From Alteromonas sp. 5E99-2 (GTDB lineage Bacteria; Pseudomonadota; Gammaproteobacteria; Enterobacterales; Alteromonadaceae): a stretch of DNA of 64,000 bases. Both the position numbers and the translations under genes were made by a program. The notes below the pieces were generated by a model. That model was given only the letters and a program-made list of their open reading frames with translations. It did no database searches and had not been told where the DNA came from. The first letter of the stretch is position 1; the number at the start of each line of letters is the position of its first letter. Shown here in pieces: positions 62,556 to 64,000 of the stretch. The stretch spans positions 392,459-456,458 of the forward strand of contig NZ_JAFNJE010000001.1 of assembly GCF_017368475.1 (NCBI RefSeq). Direction: 5' to 3'.

Positions 62556-64000
62556 TGTAACGGACTCCCTGGACCAAAGCTTGAGTTTGGAATTCTACGT
62601 AATAGCTCAAATTGCTCTGCTCCTCCTCGCCTATTCGGAAAAACATCATCGGCTCTAAGCGGTGATGCACGAGACCTCCTTACTCTAGTACCAGCTGGAA
62701 CCAATACTTCTTGAATTAAACTTGCAGTATTATTTCGAGGCAACGCTAATGCTTCTTGCGCAAAAGCGCTACTTCTTGGTGGAACAGCTGTTAAAAAACT
62801 ACCTTGGGGTCTATCCGAAAAAACTCGAAAGAACACTTGATCTGACTCAGTTACAAATTCTCTAACAACACCAGCTTCATTTGGTGTTCGAGTTAGTCCC
62901 TTTGCAACCACAGTTCTCGAAACAATACTCCGAGCAAGCCCTCCAACACCCAACAAGTTAAAGATTGGGGTACTAGATGTTAAACCAGCAGTGTCTGTAG
63001 CAACAGCGATTTCGTAGTTAATAGCATCTATTACACTCTGTTGCTCAGCTATTAACGATGTTACACCTTTAAAATAACTTCCAGCTCGTAAAGTGTCTAA
63101 TTTAGATGTTGCCGCTAGGTGTCGTGCATTCCAATCTAATATCTGACTATTAGAAACTAAAATACCTCCCACAGAAACACCATTTTCAACACCAAAAACA
63201 GCTTCTGCCTCTCCATTTAACTTAGTGCTTTGAAGAGAACCTATCTCAGTAGTATCACCACCGCTTCCTTCTGCACCGCCACTCGATGATTGCGCGACAA
63301 ACACTGATACCTGAGTATTAGTGTTTGGTTTAACTTCATTAGAAGCGCCAGTTCCATTGCCACCAGCATTCATTCCAGGCGAGCCAGAGAAATTAAACGC
63401 AGACCCGCAAGAGTCCCCATTGCCACAAATAGAGTCACTTCGCTTTGGATCTGCCGTATAACCACTGGGGTCAGTGTACCTCAATGGATTGTTCATCACA
63501 TACGAATAAGGGTTAATGCCTTGACTATTACCTATGTCTTGAACTATGGGGTCCACAGACATAAACCTACCAACATTATAATCATACACCCTACCGTTCA
63601 TATGAATAAGCTCTACTTCATCCAAATGCTCGTGGTCGGTAAAACCTCGGCGGGTTGCCATGTCGCTGTCGGCTGGATTTGAGCTTAATCGTGCGGTTAA
63701 TCCCAATGCCGATAATGGAATAAAGTCGCCGCCTTTGGGTTTTCCAAAGGGGTCGAAGCTGCGATATGCTGTGACTCTGCCTTGCTCATCAGTAAAGGTG
63801 CTGGCACTGCCTAAGCGGTCTTTGTGAGTGAAGCGAATTTCGCTTTTGTTGCCGGTTTCGTTTAATACCGCTACATCGCCAATAAAGGTGCGCTGGGTGG
63901 TTTCATCTGGCGTTATTTCAACCTCGTAAACCTTGTCGATATAGTGAGTTGTAATTGTTTGTCCATCAACTTTGCGCTGTTGTTTTACCCGCATGATGTC
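62552..64000 (-). CDS. Rhs repeat-associated polymorphic toxin, C-terminal part (partial)
   Basis: The 5' end is outside the window; reading is open to the right edge. Residues about 1-150 of the visible part are the final YD/Rhs repeats with the core end signature GRVYDYNVGRFMSVDPIVQD, then NPYSYVMNNPLRYTDPSGY. The C-terminal tip (about the last 130 residues) differs: FFRVFSDRPQGSFLTAVPP, ALALPRNNTASLIQEVLVPAGTRVRRSRASP and GGAEQFELL. This spacing resembles the ADP-ribosyl/TNT-type NAD-glycohydrolase toxins, by eye. Rhs proteins deliver such tips to competitor cells. Confidence 0.8.
   Translation of the reverse strand, partial: DIMRVKQQRKVDGQTITTHYIDKVYEVEITPDETTQRTFIGDVAVLNETGNKSEIRFTHKDRLGSASTFTDEQGRVTAYRSFDPFGKPKGGDFIPLSALGLTARLSSNPADSDMATRRGFTDHEHLDEVELIHMNGRVYDYNVGRFMSVDPIVQDIGNSQGINPYSYVMNNPLRYTDPSGYTADPKRSDSICGNGDSCGSAFNFSGSPGMNAGGNGTGASNEVKPNTNTQVSVFVAQSSSGGAEGSGGDTTEIGSLQSTKLNGEAEAVFGVENGVSVGGILVSNSQILDWNARHLAATSKLDTLRAGSYFKGVTSLIAEQQSVIDAINYEIAVATDTAGLTSSTPIFNLLGVGGLARSIVSRTVVAKGLTRTPNEAGVVREFVTESDQVFFRVFSDRPQGSFLTAVPPRSSAFAQEALALPRNNTASLIQEVLVPAGTRVRRSRASPLRADDVFPNRRGGAEQFELLRRIPNSSFGPGSPLQ

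Noticed and set aside
1..64000. CRISPR array, tRNA or rRNA gene, prophage, transposase
   Set aside because: No regular direct repeats with spacers, no tRNA cloverleaf by eye, and no rRNA-like stretch. No transposase or phage genes among the ORFs; not searched with a tool.

Overview
The window looks like chromosomal DNA of a marine gammaproteobacterium, most likely an Alteromonadales/Alteromonadaceae member (Glaciecola/Paraglaciecola/Alteromonas-like). This rests on AT-rich codon use, the rpsU-yqeY...dnaG-rpoD neighbourhood with folB, plsY, tsaD and uppP beside it, two large TonB-dependent receptors, and secreted PL7/PL6-type polysaccharide lyases. The assignment is inference from gene content; no rRNA or tRNA gene was found. 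I saw no prophage, insertion sequence or CRISPR array.

Layout. 0.5-3.9 kb: operon of a short signal peptidase I, an acetyl-CoA hydrolase/transferase fused to a GNAT acetyltransferase, and an HDAC-like deacetylase. 3.9-8.2 kb (minus): an APH/methylthioribose-kinase-like kinase, a GT2 glycosyltransferase and a large beta-propeller lipoprotein. 8.4-13.6 kb: probable zinc-uptake region, with a ZnuD-like TonB receptor preceded by two identical Zur-like palindromes, and a MacB/FtsX-type ABC permease and ATPase separated by an opposite-strand secreted NTF2-like gene. 13.7-19.3 kb: aminotransferase, thioesterase, sugar O-acetyltransferase, PhnA-like zinc-ribbon protein, an unrecognised 372-aa protein and a secreted 5'-nucleotidase. 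19.5-21.9 kb: three-gene operon (chalcone-isomerase-like secreted protein, RhlA-like alpha/beta hydrolase, JmjC/cupin-8 oxygenase). 22-31.5 kb: exported KatG, a DUF748/AsmA-like protein, a 58-aa ribbon-helix-helix regulator facing a strong promoter with repeated palindromes, a TonB-C-domain protein, a beta-propeller protein, a 33-aa small ORF ahead of an alkyltransferase-like protein, and a Rof-like antiterminator coupled to an EamA transporter that seems to start at ATT. 31.5-34.1 kb: YceI/cytochrome b561/YceI operon and an amino-acid-binding-type periplasmic protein.

34.1-42.0 kb (minus) is a phosphate-type cluster: phoB-phoR-pstS, then a beta-helix lipoprotein and a TonB receptor, with a Pho-box-like site ahead of the lipoprotein. 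42.2-49.6 kb holds a sensor kinase, rdgC, an HDOD protein, a HIT protein, uppP, folB, plsY, tsaD and yjbQ. 49.8-58.6 kb is the macromolecular-synthesis region: rpsU and yqeY are separated from dnaG and rpoD by an SDR, a HEAT-like membrane protein and two tandem PL7-type lyases. A modular PL6-type lyase follows rpoD, so likely alginate-degrading enzymes sit on both sides of dnaG-rpoD. The right edge (61.8-64.0 kb) is the C-terminal part of an Rhs polymorphic toxin, a 4-bp-overlapping probable immunity gene and a small possible remnant ORF.

The best candidates for less-described biology are the Rhs toxin tip with its immunity gene, the lyase insertion in the rpsU-rpoD region, the Zur-linked TonB/ABC set, the RHH/GTATATAC promoter arrangement, the chalcone-isomerase/RhlA/JmjC operon and the Pho-linked TonB/beta-helix pair.
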